Part shown: piece by piece, positions 11,694-23,060 of the stretch
Numbering within the stretch: the first letter of the stretch is position 1
Layout: every line of letters starts with the position of its first letter
From: Paraspadella gotoi
Taxonomy: Eukaryota; Chaetognatha
DNA: 64,000 nt
NCBI GenBank assembly: GCA_051294375.1
Contig: CM119266.1
Location: forward strand, 12,145,484 to 12,209,483
Reading direction: 5' to 3'
The notes under the pieces: model-generated
The model's database searches: none
What the model was told of the DNA's origin: nothing
What the model saw: only the letters and a program-made list of their open reading frames with translations
Program-made: the position numbers and the translations under genes

Positions 11694-12191
11694 NNNNNNN
11701 NNNNNNNNNNNNNNNNNNNNNNNNNNNNNNNNNNNNNNNNNNNNNNNNNNNNNNNNNNNNNNNNNNNNNNNNNNNNNNNNNNNNNNNNNNNNNNNNNNNN
11801 NNNNNNNNNNNNNNNNNNNNNNNNNNNNNNNNNNNNNNNNNNNNNNNNNNNNNNNNNNNNNNNNNNNNNNNNNNNNNNNNNNNNNNNNNNNNNNNNNNNN
11901 NNNNNNNNNNNNNNNNNNNNNNNNNNNNNNNNNNNNNNNNNNNNNNNNNNNNNNNNNNNNNNNNNNNNNNNNNNNNNNNNNNNNNNNNNNNNNNNNNNNN
12001 NNNNNNNNNNNNNNNNNNNNNNNNNNNNNNNNNNNNNNNNNNNNNNNNNNNNNNNNNNNNNNNNNNNNNNNNNNNNNNNNNNNNNNNNNNNNNNNNNNNN
12101 NNNNNNNNNNNNNNNNNNNNNNNNNNNNNNNNNNNNNNNNNNNNNNNNNNNNNNNNNNNNNNNNNNNNNNNNNNNNNNNNNNNNNNNNNNN
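11694..12191. other. assembly gap, 498 N
   Basis: Unknown sequence between the inverted arm and the direct copy of block D. Its size could hold the missing direct arm plus a spacer. Confidence 0.99.
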
Positions 12192-13582
12192 CATAACATA
12201 AAATTACCTGAATGCTCATAAAATACGACGTACTTCTTACTTAAAGCCCCCAACGTTTTCCGTCAATGGCGCAGCGCCATTTTTTTTTCACGCCAAGACT
12301 TTCAACATAATCAAAACAAAACATCTTCCTTAACCGTTGCGTCATCATCTTTACAACCGATATTACATTTTCAACCTCATCCTATCCCAACCGCTTATCA
12401 TTCTCTCCATCTCTATCCCGTTCTCTCTCCGTCTCTATCATCCTCTCCATCTCTATATATCCTCCTCATTTCCGCTCAGAGTCTCCTTAATCCTCTCTAC
12501 TTTCATCCCTCGCATCTTTTTCATCCTCTCTACAACCCATTAAATTTGGAAAAGGACGGGAGATCCTCCATTCTTTTCTCTCTCTCCTTTTTAACTAATC
12601 TCTAAGAGAACTCTCTCTCTCTCTCTTCCCTTTTTGAATTCTGAATTCTCCACTCTCCAAGCTATCGCTTAACTTTTTTCTGAATTTTTTTTTTTTCGGT
12701 TTTTTGTTTTTTTTTTCTTTTTATTCTCATCTGCCCTGGAATATTTTTTAAACCTCTTTTTACATTTCGAATTAATTTTACAAAAAAAAACTCTTTTTCT
12801 GCCTAGAACCAAAGATGCGTATACTGTACTTGTTTAGTTCATTTACAGATTACAGTGGTGTAGTTTATATGGCTAAGTTTATTTATTTTATTATCATTAT
12901 CGTTTTAGGCCTGATTATTTCCCGATTGTTCTCGACAGTCTTGCTTATCTATGATGTTTCAATATAAACTATTATAAAGATAATTATGAATATTCTTTTT
13001 ACTTAGTCTTGATACCAATTTCATTGAAAATGAGTATGATATATGACAACTCTTCTCGTATACCTTATTTTAAATCCTTGCAATTGAAGCACTGCTACGC
13101 TCGATAAACAATACAAATCACCATCCTTAATTCATGAATGAACGAATCATTTTAGCTAAGATCTTCCTTATTCGATTATTTTGTTGTTCCATTACTATTT
13201 TAAAATTAAAATCTCCTAATCAATAATTGATCATCAAAAAAAAACCAACAAATTATTCTGTTATTTTCTTTTTTCTACAAATATCTTACTCTTTCGAATT
13301 CCAACGCCTCACTTGACTCAATTCATCCACTTTCCTCTTTCCCCGCTTCTCTGCTCCTTTTTTTCCTTTTCCTCCCTTATCTCTTTCCCCAATCCTTTTT
13401 CCTCCACGCTTCTTTCCTTTCCTCCCGTCCATTTCATCTTATCTTTCCCGGACTCGTAACCCTTTTACCCGGCTCAGACTCGAACCCTCGTTTCAAATCT
13501 GCTCAACCTTGAATCTTGATATTTTCTTCCCCCCATAGCGACAAGAGACGGAGTAAAAAAGACGACTCGCGCCGAGAGTTCC

Positions 13583-13621
<39 letters not shown>

Positions 13622-14490
13622 ATGCAGAATATCAAAGTGTAGGTTTTATTATCTAATTTGTTGACGAGGCTGTTCCCAAAAAAATTCTTAAAAGAACTGT
13701 TCTTTTCCAGTTTCTCCTTCTTTGCTGTTCTTTTGCTTTTTCTCCTTCGCAAAAGAACATTTCTATACTGTACTCTCCTTCCTAAAAGAACTGTTCTTTT
13801 CCGTTTATTCCTTTGTAATATAACTGTTCTTTTCCTCTTTTTTTCTCCCTGAAAGTTGCCTCGTTTCATGTTTTTATGTTTCAACGATTCGCGATTCGTC
13901 TTTGCGTTTCTCCTCTACTTTCCTTTCGCGAAGAGAATTTTCTCAAACCGATAAATTACGATCGCATTCACTTCCTCTTCTTTGTTTTTTTTTTTTTTTT
14001 TTGCTTTTATTTGTTGCGCCGCGGAGCAACTGTATAAGTCACTTTTCGGTCGGTCGGTATATCTGTCCATCTGTCTGTCCCACTTACGTTGAAAATGCTT
14101 ATATTGTATTGTATTGTATCTATTCATACAGCAGGTCCGAGGACCATGGGCCACAGTGGTTTTACAAAAATAAAAAGCAGAAAACAGAGATTCAAGCAGA
14201 TTTCCAGGAACTTGCATATAGTTGGTTGCTCATTTGTTAAGACAGGAAAAAACCTCAAATCTTAGAAACTGCTAGCACCGCCTTTAGGAAATAACAGACA
14301 AAAGACAAAATTCAGATGCAGTGCTTATCATAAATACATGAGCTAAGAAAGTTATGGTCGTCATGTCACGTCGTCATGTCATATAATGTCATGTTACAAG
14401 AAACCCACGTCATTGCGGCGCAACACACTTTAATTACCGTTCTTGTTTTCTTTTATTTCTTTGTTTTCTATTTTTTTTTCTTTTTCCTTC

Positions 14491-14794
14491 NNNNNNNNNN
14501 NNNNNNNNNNNNNNNNNNNNNNNNNNNNNNNNNNNNNNNNNNNNNNNNNNNNNNNNNNNNNNNNNNNNNNNNNNNNNNNNNNNNNNNNNNNNNNNNNNNN
14601 NNNNNNNNNNNNNNNNNNNNNNNNNNNNNNNNNNNNNNNNNNNNNNNNNNNNNNNNNNNNNNNNNNNNNNNNNNNNNNNNNNNNNNNNNNNNNNNNNNNN
14701 NNNNNNNNNNNNNNNNNNNNNNNNNNNNNNNNNNNNNNNNNNNNNNNNNNNNNNNNNNNNNNNNNNNNNNNNNNNNNNNNNNNNNNNNNNNNNN
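14491..14794. other. assembly gap, 304 N
   Basis: Inside block D2. The matching part of D1 (about 7317-7464) is T-rich and roughly half as long. Confidence 0.99.
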
Positions 14795-14890
14795 TTTTCT
14801 TCATTCTCACCTTTCTTTCTCCACCTTTGTTTTTTTCCTCTCTTTCTTTTCTTCCTCCGACGAACGATCAAAGGAACTCAACGACAAATC

Positions 14891-14925
<35 letters not shown>

Positions 14926-15157
14926 NNNNNNNNNNNNNNNNNNNNNNNNNNNNNNNNNNNNNNNNNNNNNNNNNNNNNNNNNNNNNNNNNNNNNNNNNNN
15001 NNNNNNNNNNNNNNNNNNNNNNNNNNNNNNNNNNNNNNNNNNNNNNNNNNNNNNNNNNNNNNNNNNNNNNNNNNNNNNNNNNNNNNNNNNNNNNNNNNNN
15101 NNNNNNNNNNNNNNNNNNNNNNNNNNNNNNNNNNNNNNNNNNNNNNNNNNNNNNNNN
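14926..15157. other. assembly gap, 232 N
   Basis: Begins inside a CT tract. The matching part of D1 (about 7600-7820) holds CT tracts around the shared TATATATTGGTCGTCC word. Confidence 0.99.
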
Positions 15158-15345
15158 AGAAAAATCCCGCCTCAAATCGGCTTTAGAATAATGAAGAAAA
15201 TATGTATGAAAAAAAAGGAAGAAAAATATTGTCTACAAATAAATGGACGACGTCAACAATATTTTGCCAATTCTTTATCTTTTTTTTTCTCATACTCATT
15301 TTTTTTCCTCATACTTATCGTCGCACATTGTCTTTCCGTGAATCG

Positions 15346-15620
15346 TTTCTAAACAGTCTCATAGTTGTTTACCGAATCGCTATCAACTCCGATCTTCCAA
15401 ATCGTAGGAGTATTTAATCCGAACGTTGTCTCGTATATCGTTGCTCATGTTCTTTGCCACTTTGCTCTTTAACCCTTGTTCCCTCCTCCTCTTCCTCCTC
15501 CGCCTTTCCCTCCTTCTCTTCCTCCTCCTCATTCTCCCTCCCACCGCGGTTCGGGTCATTAGCATTCAATGTTTTTCTGACCCCAAACTTGATAATTTCT
15601 TTTTCTGCGGAGAACCGCGC
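15346..15620. other. short unique stretch, TCC-rich
   Basis: No gene is recognised. It holds a TCC/TTC-rich run at about 15480-15545. Confidence 0.5.
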
Positions 15621-15833
15621 NNNNNNNNNNNNNNNNNNNNNNNNNNNNNNNNNNNNNNNNNNNNNNNNNNNNNNNNNNNNNNNNNNNNNNNNNNNNNNNN
15701 NNNNNNNNNNNNNNNNNNNNNNNNNNNNNNNNNNNNNNNNNNNNNNNNNNNNNNNNNNNNNNNNNNNNNNNNNNNNNNNNNNNNNNNNNNNNNNNNNNNN
15801 NNNNNNNNNNNNNNNNNNNNNNNNNNNNNNNNN
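15621..15833. other. assembly gap, 213 N
   Basis: The sequence is unknown, and the right edge is poly-A. Confidence 0.99.
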
Positions 15834-15879
15834 AAAAAAAAAAGAAAGAAAAAGAAAAATCTTCGACGTCTATTTCCGG

Positions 15880-16295
15880 GAATTGCGGAAATCGCGACCG
15901 CGAGAGCGGGCGACGCGCGCCTCTCGTGATCTTTGCGTGCACGCTCGCGGGAATAGAGAAAATAAAAAGTGCGTGCGCGCGAGTGTGTGAAATCGCACGC
16001 AAGCTCGAATCACTTGTTATCGCTTCGATAAAATGTAAAGAAAGATCCTTTGTTCGCGCACGTTGCTGATGCGCGCACATTTTACGCGCGCCGGTGGCGC
16101 CGGGGAAGCGAAAACGAGACGAGAAGCTGTCGGCGCCGCCATATGCGCGCGTCAGGACGCGCTCCATCTGCGCGCGTTGACGCGAGGCGGCCGACGCCAC
16201 GTGAGAGATTTTTATCGCGAGAAAAAAAAAAGCGGGAAAACAAATCCGGGAGAACAACGCGTCTTTGTTGTAGGAAGAACTAGTCTTGCGGCGCG
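15880..16295. promoter_or_regulatory. CpG-rich patch, possible promoter or 5' region
   Basis: CpG is very frequent (many CGCGCG and GGCGCC words), with the E-box CACGTG near 16200. The region is unlike the AT-rich DNA around it. An acceptor-like TTGTTGTAG occurs near 16273. No ORF with a recognisable product is present, so this is only a compositional candidate. Confidence 0.25.
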
Positions 16296-16450
16296 AAAAT
16301 CCACGCGAAGACGACGACGACGAAGACGACGACGATGATGACGATCACGATGATTACGACGACGACAACAATTAGGACGATAACTTTTGCGAAGATGAAG
16401 ACGACGACGACGAAATGCGAGAAAACGAGAACTAAGATCGATGACGACTA
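16296..16450 (+). repeat. imperfect (GAC/GAT)n trinucleotide tract
   Basis: A GACGACGACGAAGACGAC-type run with GAT and AAC variants. Similar tracts lie at 18140-18615 and, on the other strand, at 60110-60420. Confidence 0.85.
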
Positions 16451-16525
16451 AAAATCTGAGTCGAGAACCAAATACGTTTGAAAGTAGGTAAGGTTGCTCG
16501 CCGAGATTTTGTTTAAAAGGTATCA

Positions 16526-16535
16526 NNNNNNNNNN
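16526..16535. other. assembly gap, 10 N
   Basis: A short placeholder gap in AT-rich DNA. Confidence 0.99.
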
Positions 16536-16612
16536 TTTTTGTTAGTTTTGTCTAGAGTGACGTTTTCTTTTAAACAGAGTAATTTACAAGTTGAAGCAAC
16601 GACAGTCGTACT

Positions 16613-16665
16613 TTAATGGTAGAGTCGCGCTTGCGATCTGAATGGAGGTGTCGAGTTTAATGCAT
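16613..16665 (+). pseudogene. possible tRNA-like relic
   Basis: AATGGTAGAGTCGCGCTTGC, followed by GATCTGAATGGAGG and then TGTCGAGTTTAATGC, resembles the D-arm, anticodon arm and T-arm of a tRNA with TGGTAGAG as an A-box-like word. The stems do not pair well and the B-box is poor, so it cannot be a working tRNA. It could be a decayed tRNA-derived repeat, or chance. Confidence 0.2.
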
Positions 16666-16798
16666 ATTTAGCTAACACGATGCGTGTAAATGAATCATGA
16701 CGTTTCTGTACAGATAAAACCGCTCAGCGCAGCGATAAATAACGGTTTATTCTCGGGTACTATTCAAAAGCTGCGGCTCCCAACAACAATGGAAAAAA

Positions 16799-16799
<1 letters not shown>

Positions 16800-16833
<34 letters not shown>

Positions 16834-16902
16834 GGCTCGACAAATGGAAAAATAAGGAAAGGAGAGGGAGAAGAGGAGATGGGAGAGAGAGAGAGGGAGA
16901 GA
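16800..16902. repeat. short convergent (CT)n / (GA)n pair
   Basis: A CT tract at 16800-16832 and a GA-rich tract at 16861-16902, separated by about 30 bases. Confidence 0.85.
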
Positions 16903-17304
16903 CTAATGGAGAAATTTTTATTATCCCTCCTCTGAAATTACGAGAATTAAATTTAGAATTTTTTTTAGTACTCACCTCGTTTCGAACGACACGAAAAAAA
17001 GGTAATTACCCTCGAAATAGATACTATAAGAAGATATTAAAAAGTAATAATATTTGGATTCTATGCCTAATAGGTCTTTTATAACTTTCGCCATCATATC
17101 GAGATATATCCTGGCATAATAATTGCCCGATATAATTATAAGAGAAGCAAATCTGATAAGCTTTATGAGTCACTTGTCACATATTTATAAAAGGATCTTA
17201 CGCCGAGTTTCCATTTCTTTAAGAGAGAATTCAATACTTTATAAAATAAAAACTTTCTTTGAAAACAGTGCAAATAAATATTTCTACACTTTGAAAAACC
17301 ACAG

Positions 17305-17308
<4 letters not shown>
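16903..17308. other. AT-rich non-coding stretch
   Basis: No gene is recognised. The region is AT rich, with a donor-like word on the minus strand near 16970 and no supporting ORF. Confidence 0.5.
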
Positions 17309-17343
<35 letters not shown>

Positions 17344-17392
17344 AAGATAGAGAGAGAGAAAGAGAGTGAGAGAGAGAGAGAAAGAGAGAATG
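17309..17392 (+). repeat. (GA)n microsatellite, interrupted
   Basis: A GA run with GAAA and GATA interruptions. Confidence 0.93.
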
Positions 17393-17520
17393 AATTTAAT
17401 CGAATCAAGCTACTATATAAGCTATTTACTTCAATTAAGTCATCGAGTGGACGATGGGCGTCTGAATGGCGAGAGGAGCCGTCCGATAGAGGGCGTCCGG
17501 TTGGACAAAGGAGAAGGAGG

Positions 17521-17540
17521 CAATGGCGGCGATGACGTCA
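17521..17540 (+). promoter_or_regulatory. YY1-like word beside a CRE palindrome
   Basis: CAATGGCGGC (17521-17530) is followed by the full cAMP-response palindrome TGACGTCA (17533-17540). Both are typical proximal promoter motifs in animals. The stretch before it (17440-17520) is GC and purine rich, and AT-rich sequence follows. No downstream gene was identified. Confidence 0.3.
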
Positions 17541-18139
17541 ATATTTATTAAAACAATAGTTCGTCTTTAATCAAACGACGAATTTTAAACCACTAAGAAT
17601 AACTAAGATAACCTAAAAATATTCTTTAAATACCAAGTCCTAGAAACCAATAGAAGTCGCAGCAATAATACTCAAGACTTCGACCTGACCTAGCAACATC
17701 TCTTCTTTCTTTTTTGCTTCCTTGTTTTTCTTATTTCCTCCCTCCACTCATCTTTGTTCTTTCTTTTTTTCTACTTCTTTTTTCTTTCATCTTTCTCTCT
17801 TCGTCTTCCTTTCATTTATTTCTTTCTCCTTGTACTTCCTCTACTCCTTTTCGTTCATCAACTTCCTTCATCTTTATCTATTTGCGTTCTTCTTCTTTTT
17901 CTCCTTCTCTTTCTACCTCCTCTCTTTCTCTATCTTTGTCTCTTTCTCCCTTTCATCTCCTTCTCCCCAAGAGAGAGAGAGAGAGAGAGAGAGCACGAAG
18001 CAGCGCCAAACGAATCCCTCCGAATCAGCACGAGACTCAAAAAAAAAAAAAAAATCTTTAAGGAAGATTCGTTTTTCGCCTCGAATCGTTTTCACCTGAA
18101 GCCAAAGATTCTCACTCCAAGTCAACGACCCCCATGACG
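17541..18139. other. pyrimidine-rich stretch with a (GA)n run
   Basis: No gene is recognised. 17700-17965 is TTC- and TCC-rich on the plus strand, with a pure GA run at 17971-17992. The switch between them gives another CT-side then GA-side layout. Confidence 0.5.
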
Positions 18140-18615
18140 CTCACTCGATGACGACGACGATGACGACGACGACGAGGACGAGCGACGACGACAGGGAACT
18201 CAATGACGACATTGACCTACGATCAGAACAAACGATGATCGGGACGAACGACGGTAACGACGATGACGGACGACAACCATGACGACTATGACGAAGATAA
18301 CAACTATATTAACGTCGACGAATAACGATGAAAATAACGAATATCAAAAACAACAATGACTGCAGCTACAACGACGATGACGACGGTGATGACAAAGATG
18401 ACATCGACGACAACAAATGACTTGAACGATGACGAACGACGACGTCGACTAATGACGATGACGGCGAACGACGACCATGGGCTTGATGACGTTGACGATT
18501 TGAGGGAATGGGAAGACGATAACGAATTTGACGAAAAGGAAAAAAAAAAGTGACGACGAAATCTAAGAAGAGCGAAACTCGAAACGACGACGACAATAAC
18601 GACGATGACACCCTC
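18140..18615 (+). repeat. long imperfect (GAC)n-type trinucleotide tract
   Basis: About 475 bases dominated by GAC, GAT, AAC and ACG triplets. The open frames give Asp/Thr/Met-rich peptides (for example LDDVDDLREWEDDNEFD), and all are consequences of the triplet bias. A real acidic low-complexity protein segment cannot be excluded near 18480-18540. Confidence 0.8.
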
Positions 18616-19007
18616 GACACGAGTTTAAGGCTCAAGAGGGCCCCGCCTTCGCCCACGACCTTTGACCTCCTCGAGGACGATCGCCCACGCGAAGGCCAAT
18701 CTCCCCACGATTGCTCGAACGATCGAAGACCCAAACTAGGTCTTCGGCCAACAGAAAAAAAATACGATGTCGAACATTTTGGTTTTCTTGTCGCCGCCGA
18801 ATCACATATAAATATTTCTTCAAAAAAAAAAAAAAATAAGAAAAAAAGAATTCACTCAATCCTTTCACCCTCCCTCCTTTCGTTGTGATACATAAAACAA
18901 AAATCAAGGATTCGAATTTCCCGCTCGAAATCTCAGCCGTGGGATTTCGTTTCAACTACGCGGATCAAATCGAATCACTCAAGCGCCGTCCCCCGAGCGC
19001 GCTCTCT
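18616..19007. other. unique stretch
   Basis: No certain gene. An open frame from 18550 continues to about 18780 with mixed composition (RLKRAPPSPTTFDLLEDDRP), then meets an A-rich run. It may be an exon tail or chance. It ends at a CpG-rich edge of the next gap. Confidence 0.35.
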
Positions 19008-19311
19008 NNNNNNNNNNNNNNNNNNNNNNNNNNNNNNNNNNNNNNNNNNNNNNNNNNNNNNNNNNNNNNNNNNNNNNNNNNNNNNNNNNNNNNNNNNNNN
19101 NNNNNNNNNNNNNNNNNNNNNNNNNNNNNNNNNNNNNNNNNNNNNNNNNNNNNNNNNNNNNNNNNNNNNNNNNNNNNNNNNNNNNNNNNNNNNNNNNNNN
19201 NNNNNNNNNNNNNNNNNNNNNNNNNNNNNNNNNNNNNNNNNNNNNNNNNNNNNNNNNNNNNNNNNNNNNNNNNNNNNNNNNNNNNNNNNNNNNNNNNNNN
19301 NNNNNNNNNNN
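19008..19311. other. assembly gap, 304 N
   Basis: Unknown sequence with a CpG-rich left edge and a poly-T right edge. Its length equals that of the gap at 14491-14794, which may be coincidence. Confidence 0.99.
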
Positions 19312-19369
19312 TTTTTTTCTCCTCTTTTCAGATAAAAAAACCGGAGCCCTCTTAAGTCAACCGCCTTCT

Positions 19370-19640
19370 TCTCTCGCGCCATCTGCTCTGACACCGTTTG
19401 ACGCGGCGTCAACCCCGACGTCAAACCGACGCCATCCGGTCTAACGCAGTCAACGGCGGTCGACCCCGTTAGCTTCGACCCCGCCTACGCTTTAAACGCC
19501 GCCCACACTAGCGACGCCGCCCACACGTCGGGCGCCACTTTGTACTCTTCTCAACGCCCACGCCCTTCGACGCCGCCTACACTAAACGGCGCCACCCAAC
19601 GACAACGTCGACGCCCACGCGTCTTCCGCACGCGTTTTTT
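19370..19640 (+). repeat. GC-rich degenerate short-period repeat
   Basis: Words such as CGACGCCGCCCACAC, GGCGCCAC and GACGTCAA recur at irregular short spacing (two GCCGCCCACAC words about 19 bases apart near 19500-19525). The CCACGCCC motif occurs at 19558-19565. It looks like a decayed GC-rich minisatellite, and no ORF with recognisable product crosses it. Confidence 0.55.
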
Positions 19641-20047
19641 TTAAAGAGTCGCCAAGAAGTCGACAAGATTTAGAAACTTCACGGTTCGAAATTTAAAAAT
19701 CAATTTTGTATCGAAAGATTGAGGAAAAACAGCGATAATAAAAATTATAGGAATTAAATTTCTAAAAAAACAAAACTACTACATTTCGTTTTTTCTGGAT
19801 TTTTCAAACTTTTTACGTACGGTTTAACCCATCATAATCATCATCCCTACAATTTTATCGACGTCATCCCTATTTAGTTGTCCACGAGGGGTCGTCGTGA
19901 CATTAACGATGAACTTCCTATTTCCTGTGATCGAAACAAAAGTCAAATCAAGCGAAATAAAGCGAAAATAAAGCTGAAAAAAGCGACGCTTCAAGCTGTG
20001 ACAAACATCTCCGTCGATCTGACCCGCTAAATGTCTCGACGGACCAC
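19641..20047. other. AT-rich non-coding stretch
   Basis: No gene is recognised. Near 19945-19985 the word AAAGCGAAAATAAAGC-like repeats two or three times. Confidence 0.45.
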
Positions 20048-20508
20048 NNNNNNNNNNNNNNNNNNNNNNNNNNNNNNNNNNNNNNNNNNNNNNNNNNNNN
20101 NNNNNNNNNNNNNNNNNNNNNNNNNNNNNNNNNNNNNNNNNNNNNNNNNNNNNNNNNNNNNNNNNNNNNNNNNNNNNNNNNNNNNNNNNNNNNNNNNNNN
20201 NNNNNNNNNNNNNNNNNNNNNNNNNNNNNNNNNNNNNNNNNNNNNNNNNNNNNNNNNNNNNNNNNNNNNNNNNNNNNNNNNNNNNNNNNNNNNNNNNNNN
20301 NNNNNNNNNNNNNNNNNNNNNNNNNNNNNNNNNNNNNNNNNNNNNNNNNNNNNNNNNNNNNNNNNNNNNNNNNNNNNNNNNNNNNNNNNNNNNNNNNNNN
20401 NNNNNNNNNNNNNNNNNNNNNNNNNNNNNNNNNNNNNNNNNNNNNNNNNNNNNNNNNNNNNNNNNNNNNNNNNNNNNNNNNNNNNNNNNNNNNNNNNNNN
20501 NNNNNNNN
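20048..20508. other. assembly gap, 461 N
   Basis: The sequence is unknown. Confidence 0.99.
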
Positions 20509-20705
20509 TCCTTTTATTTTATTTTCCGAATTAATTGTTTTCTCATGTGTCTCTTCAATGTCTTATTCTTTCAATCAACAACCTGTTTTTATTTCCGATT
20601 CCCGTTTTTTTTTTGTTTGGAATTTCCCTCATCCTTTTTCTCTTTCTCTTCATCTCTTTTCTTTCCATTCCTTCCTCTTCTCCCCGCCATCTTGTTTGTT
20701 GTTCC

Positions 20706-20739
<34 letters not shown>

Positions 20740-21600
20740 CATCCATCAGTCATCTCATCCTCATCTTCTCATCTTCTCTCTCCTCACATTACTCATTTTA
20801 TCTTCTATACATCCGCGACTTTTCATTCTTTTCTCGTTTTCTAATCCTCGCATATTGTGGAAAACAAGATCAGAATAACCAAATAACACTGACTCTCCTC
20901 TCTCTCTCGCATCTTCCCTCTTTCTGTCTCTGCGCCGGCCCTCTTCTGTTCTATCACTTCTTCTATTTTCCATTCAATCACACCTCCGCTTGCCATCTCG
21001 GCTTTATTCCTCTCAGTAAATCATCTTCTTTTCTTCCTCTCTTTCTCTCAATCGTCTCATCAATCTCTCGTTCACATCACTCAGTCCTTTTCCTCCCTGT
21101 CATTTCCGGTTGATTTCGGCCTCCGAAAGTCGGACTCATGAAAACGTTATGAGCTTCAAATCGCCACTCGCCTCATATATTATATCTGTTCTCTCTGTTA
21201 TATATATAAAAAAAAAAAAATCGGAGAGAAAACATAGTGACCACGACTCGGTGGAATTCTAATGTTTAATTCATTTTAACACCATTCTTTTTATTTGATA
21301 AAAGTTGTTCTCATTCTATACATTATTCAAACTTAAACGGTCAACATGCTGGTGGGCCGCATGAACCATCATGACCCACTTTAAAGGTCAGGTCAACGTC
21401 CTCTAAATCGCGTCATGCTCTTACGAAAAACAAATGATACACTTAAAACACTTCGGGACGCGCCCCATTCCAGATTGTCATAGTTTTACCACCCCCGCCA
21501 CTCCCCAACACCACCTCACCCCCATCATAACCTCCACTTTGAGAAGCTTTTTCCCCCTCGACTTTCGACCTCAAGAATAACCGCCTCTTTTTTTCCCCGC
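20509..21600. other. pyrimidine-rich stretch with a short (CT)n
   Basis: No gene is recognised. The plus strand is T and C rich to about 21120, with a CT tract at 20709-20737. The remainder is mixed composition. The 192-codon open frame at 20535-21113 is Ser/Leu/Phe rich and reflects this bias. A TATATAT run and poly-A lie at about 21175-21222. Confidence 0.5.
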
Positions 21601-21601
21601 G

Positions 21602-21750
21602 AAAGAATCGCAGAGGTCGACGACAGAGGGCGATCGTCTCTCCTAAATTGTTGACAGAGGACGATATCGTATTTTTGTTAAAACGACAGAGGGCGATCGC
21701 CTTTTCACGTCTTTTGATGACAAAAGGCCATCGTTTCACCTTACATTGAA
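21602..21750 (+). repeat. degenerate 31-34-bp tandem repeat
   Basis: GACAGAGGGCGATCG or a variant begins units at 21622, 21653, 21685 and 21719 (spacing 31, 32, 34). Each is followed by T-rich sequence. Weaker relatives (GACGATTACC, AAGGACGATCGCC) extend to about 21990. On the minus strand this gives an open frame with a repeated IALCRRP-like word, most simply a by-product of the tandem repeat. Confidence 0.7.
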
Positions 21751-22199
21751 AGATCGCCCGTTCTTAATAATTAACAGATGACGATTACCTATCTTTGATA
21801 ATGAGTACGGTCGGCACTTCTGGATATTGCGGACAGAAGTCATTGCCCTCTTCTCAAGTCTTTTTGCTTTTTTGTCATGAAGATCCATTGCCATTTTTTT
21901 AAGAAATTACGATCGTCTTTTATAATTATGTTATTATTTGCACACGACAAAAGACAATAGCTTCTCCATCCCAATACCAAAGGACGATCGCCTCCATTCT
22001 CTCGACGATTCAGGAACTTCAGTCTCCTTTTTCTCTTATCTTCCTTCCCTTCCCTTCGATTCCAGCGCCCGAACACTCAGACCCTATTAATCCTTGATGG
22101 TTCGTGTATCGCGCTCGTCGAAACTCCATTTGTCCCTCTCTTTCCCTCTGATGCCCGTTACAACACCCCTTTTGACTTCTTATCGGCTCTTTCAGCCTT
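21751..22199. other. unique stretch with relics of the 32-bp repeat
   Basis: No gene is recognised. Scattered GACGATC and ACGACAAAAGACAAT words echo the preceding repeat. Confidence 0.4.
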
Positions 22200-22204
22200 T
22201 CTGG

Positions 22205-22237
<33 letters not shown>

Positions 22238-22252
22238 TTTTTTTCTTTCTTT
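22200..22252 (+). repeat. (TTTC)n microsatellite
   Basis: A short TTTC run with a degenerate right end. Confidence 0.92.
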
Positions 22253-22376
22253 TTGCATCATCATATCTCCTTTTTCCCTGCTCTTCTTTCGAGTTAGATG
22301 ATAACCAAGAATGTGGATGTCACAACAAAAAAATAAATAGTATCTTCGTTCCCTTTCACTTTTTCAATCTCTCACT

Positions 22377-22398
22377 CTCTCACTCATCACTTCTCTCA

Positions 22399-22451
<53 letters not shown>

Positions 22452-22853
22452 TTTTTCTCTCTCTCGCTTCCCTACCATTTTTTCCCTTCGCACTCCCACT
22501 CATTCATCTCTTCTCACTTCTGAGACTCATCTACTCCATATAAATTCAAGTTCTTTTTCTTCTCTTCACCCAACGACTAGCTTCCCCTCTGCCTTTTCAA
22601 ACCCATTCCTCATCTCGCCGTACGTCTACCCGCGACTCGTGGTCGTTACCCAACCTCTACCCGGTGCTTTTCGCATAATAAAGTCTCTCGCTATCAATCA
22701 GAAGTCTCTCTTCTCATCTCCCTCTCTCTCCTACCCTCTCTCTCTCTCTCCCTCTCCTCTTCTTTCTCTCTCTCTTTCTCTCTCCTCTCTCTCCTCTCTC
22801 TCTCTCTTCTCTTCCTCTCTCCTCTCTTCTCCTCCTCTCTCTCTCTCTCTCGG
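22377..22853 (+). repeat. (CT)n microsatellites flanking unique pyrimidine-rich DNA
   Basis: CT tracts lie at 22377-22445 and, interrupted, at about 22695-22853. The 250 bases between are C/T rich and contain no gene. Confidence 0.9.
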
Positions 22854-22945
22854 CTTTTAAATCATTTCGTCGGAAACCCTATTGAAGCATAACTGCTTCT
22901 TTTTCTTGACGTCTGTGGAGTCGCAATATCAGTTTGGATTTGTCC

Positions 22946-23060
22946 TTTCTTTTTCTTTTTTTCTTTCTTTCTTTCTTTTTCTTTCTTTTTCTTTCTCTTT
23001 ACTTCTCTTTCTTTCTTCTTTCTTTCTTTCTTTTTTCTTTCTTTATTTCTCTCTTTATTC
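22946..23060 (+). repeat. (TTTC)n microsatellite, interrupted
   Basis: TTTC and TTTTC units with a few CTCT interruptions. Confidence 0.9.

Larger units (their letters stand above)
12192..15345 (+). repeat. segmental block D, copy 2 (D2)
   Basis: A direct copy of about 4958-8003, interrupted by gaps at 14491-14794 and 14926-15157. It runs smoothly into unique sequence on the right (about 15346), unlike copy 1. Differences from copy 1 are dominated by single-base indels, for example in the poly-T and poly-A runs near 12700 and 13240. A short CT tract lies at 13587-13618. No gene is recognised in either copy, and the few shared open frames are broken by indels between copies. Confidence 0.9.

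Noticed and set aside
18356-18553. An Asp/Thr-rich acidic peptide
   Set aside because: Explained by the GAC/GAT triplet tract. Only a short end portion could be real.
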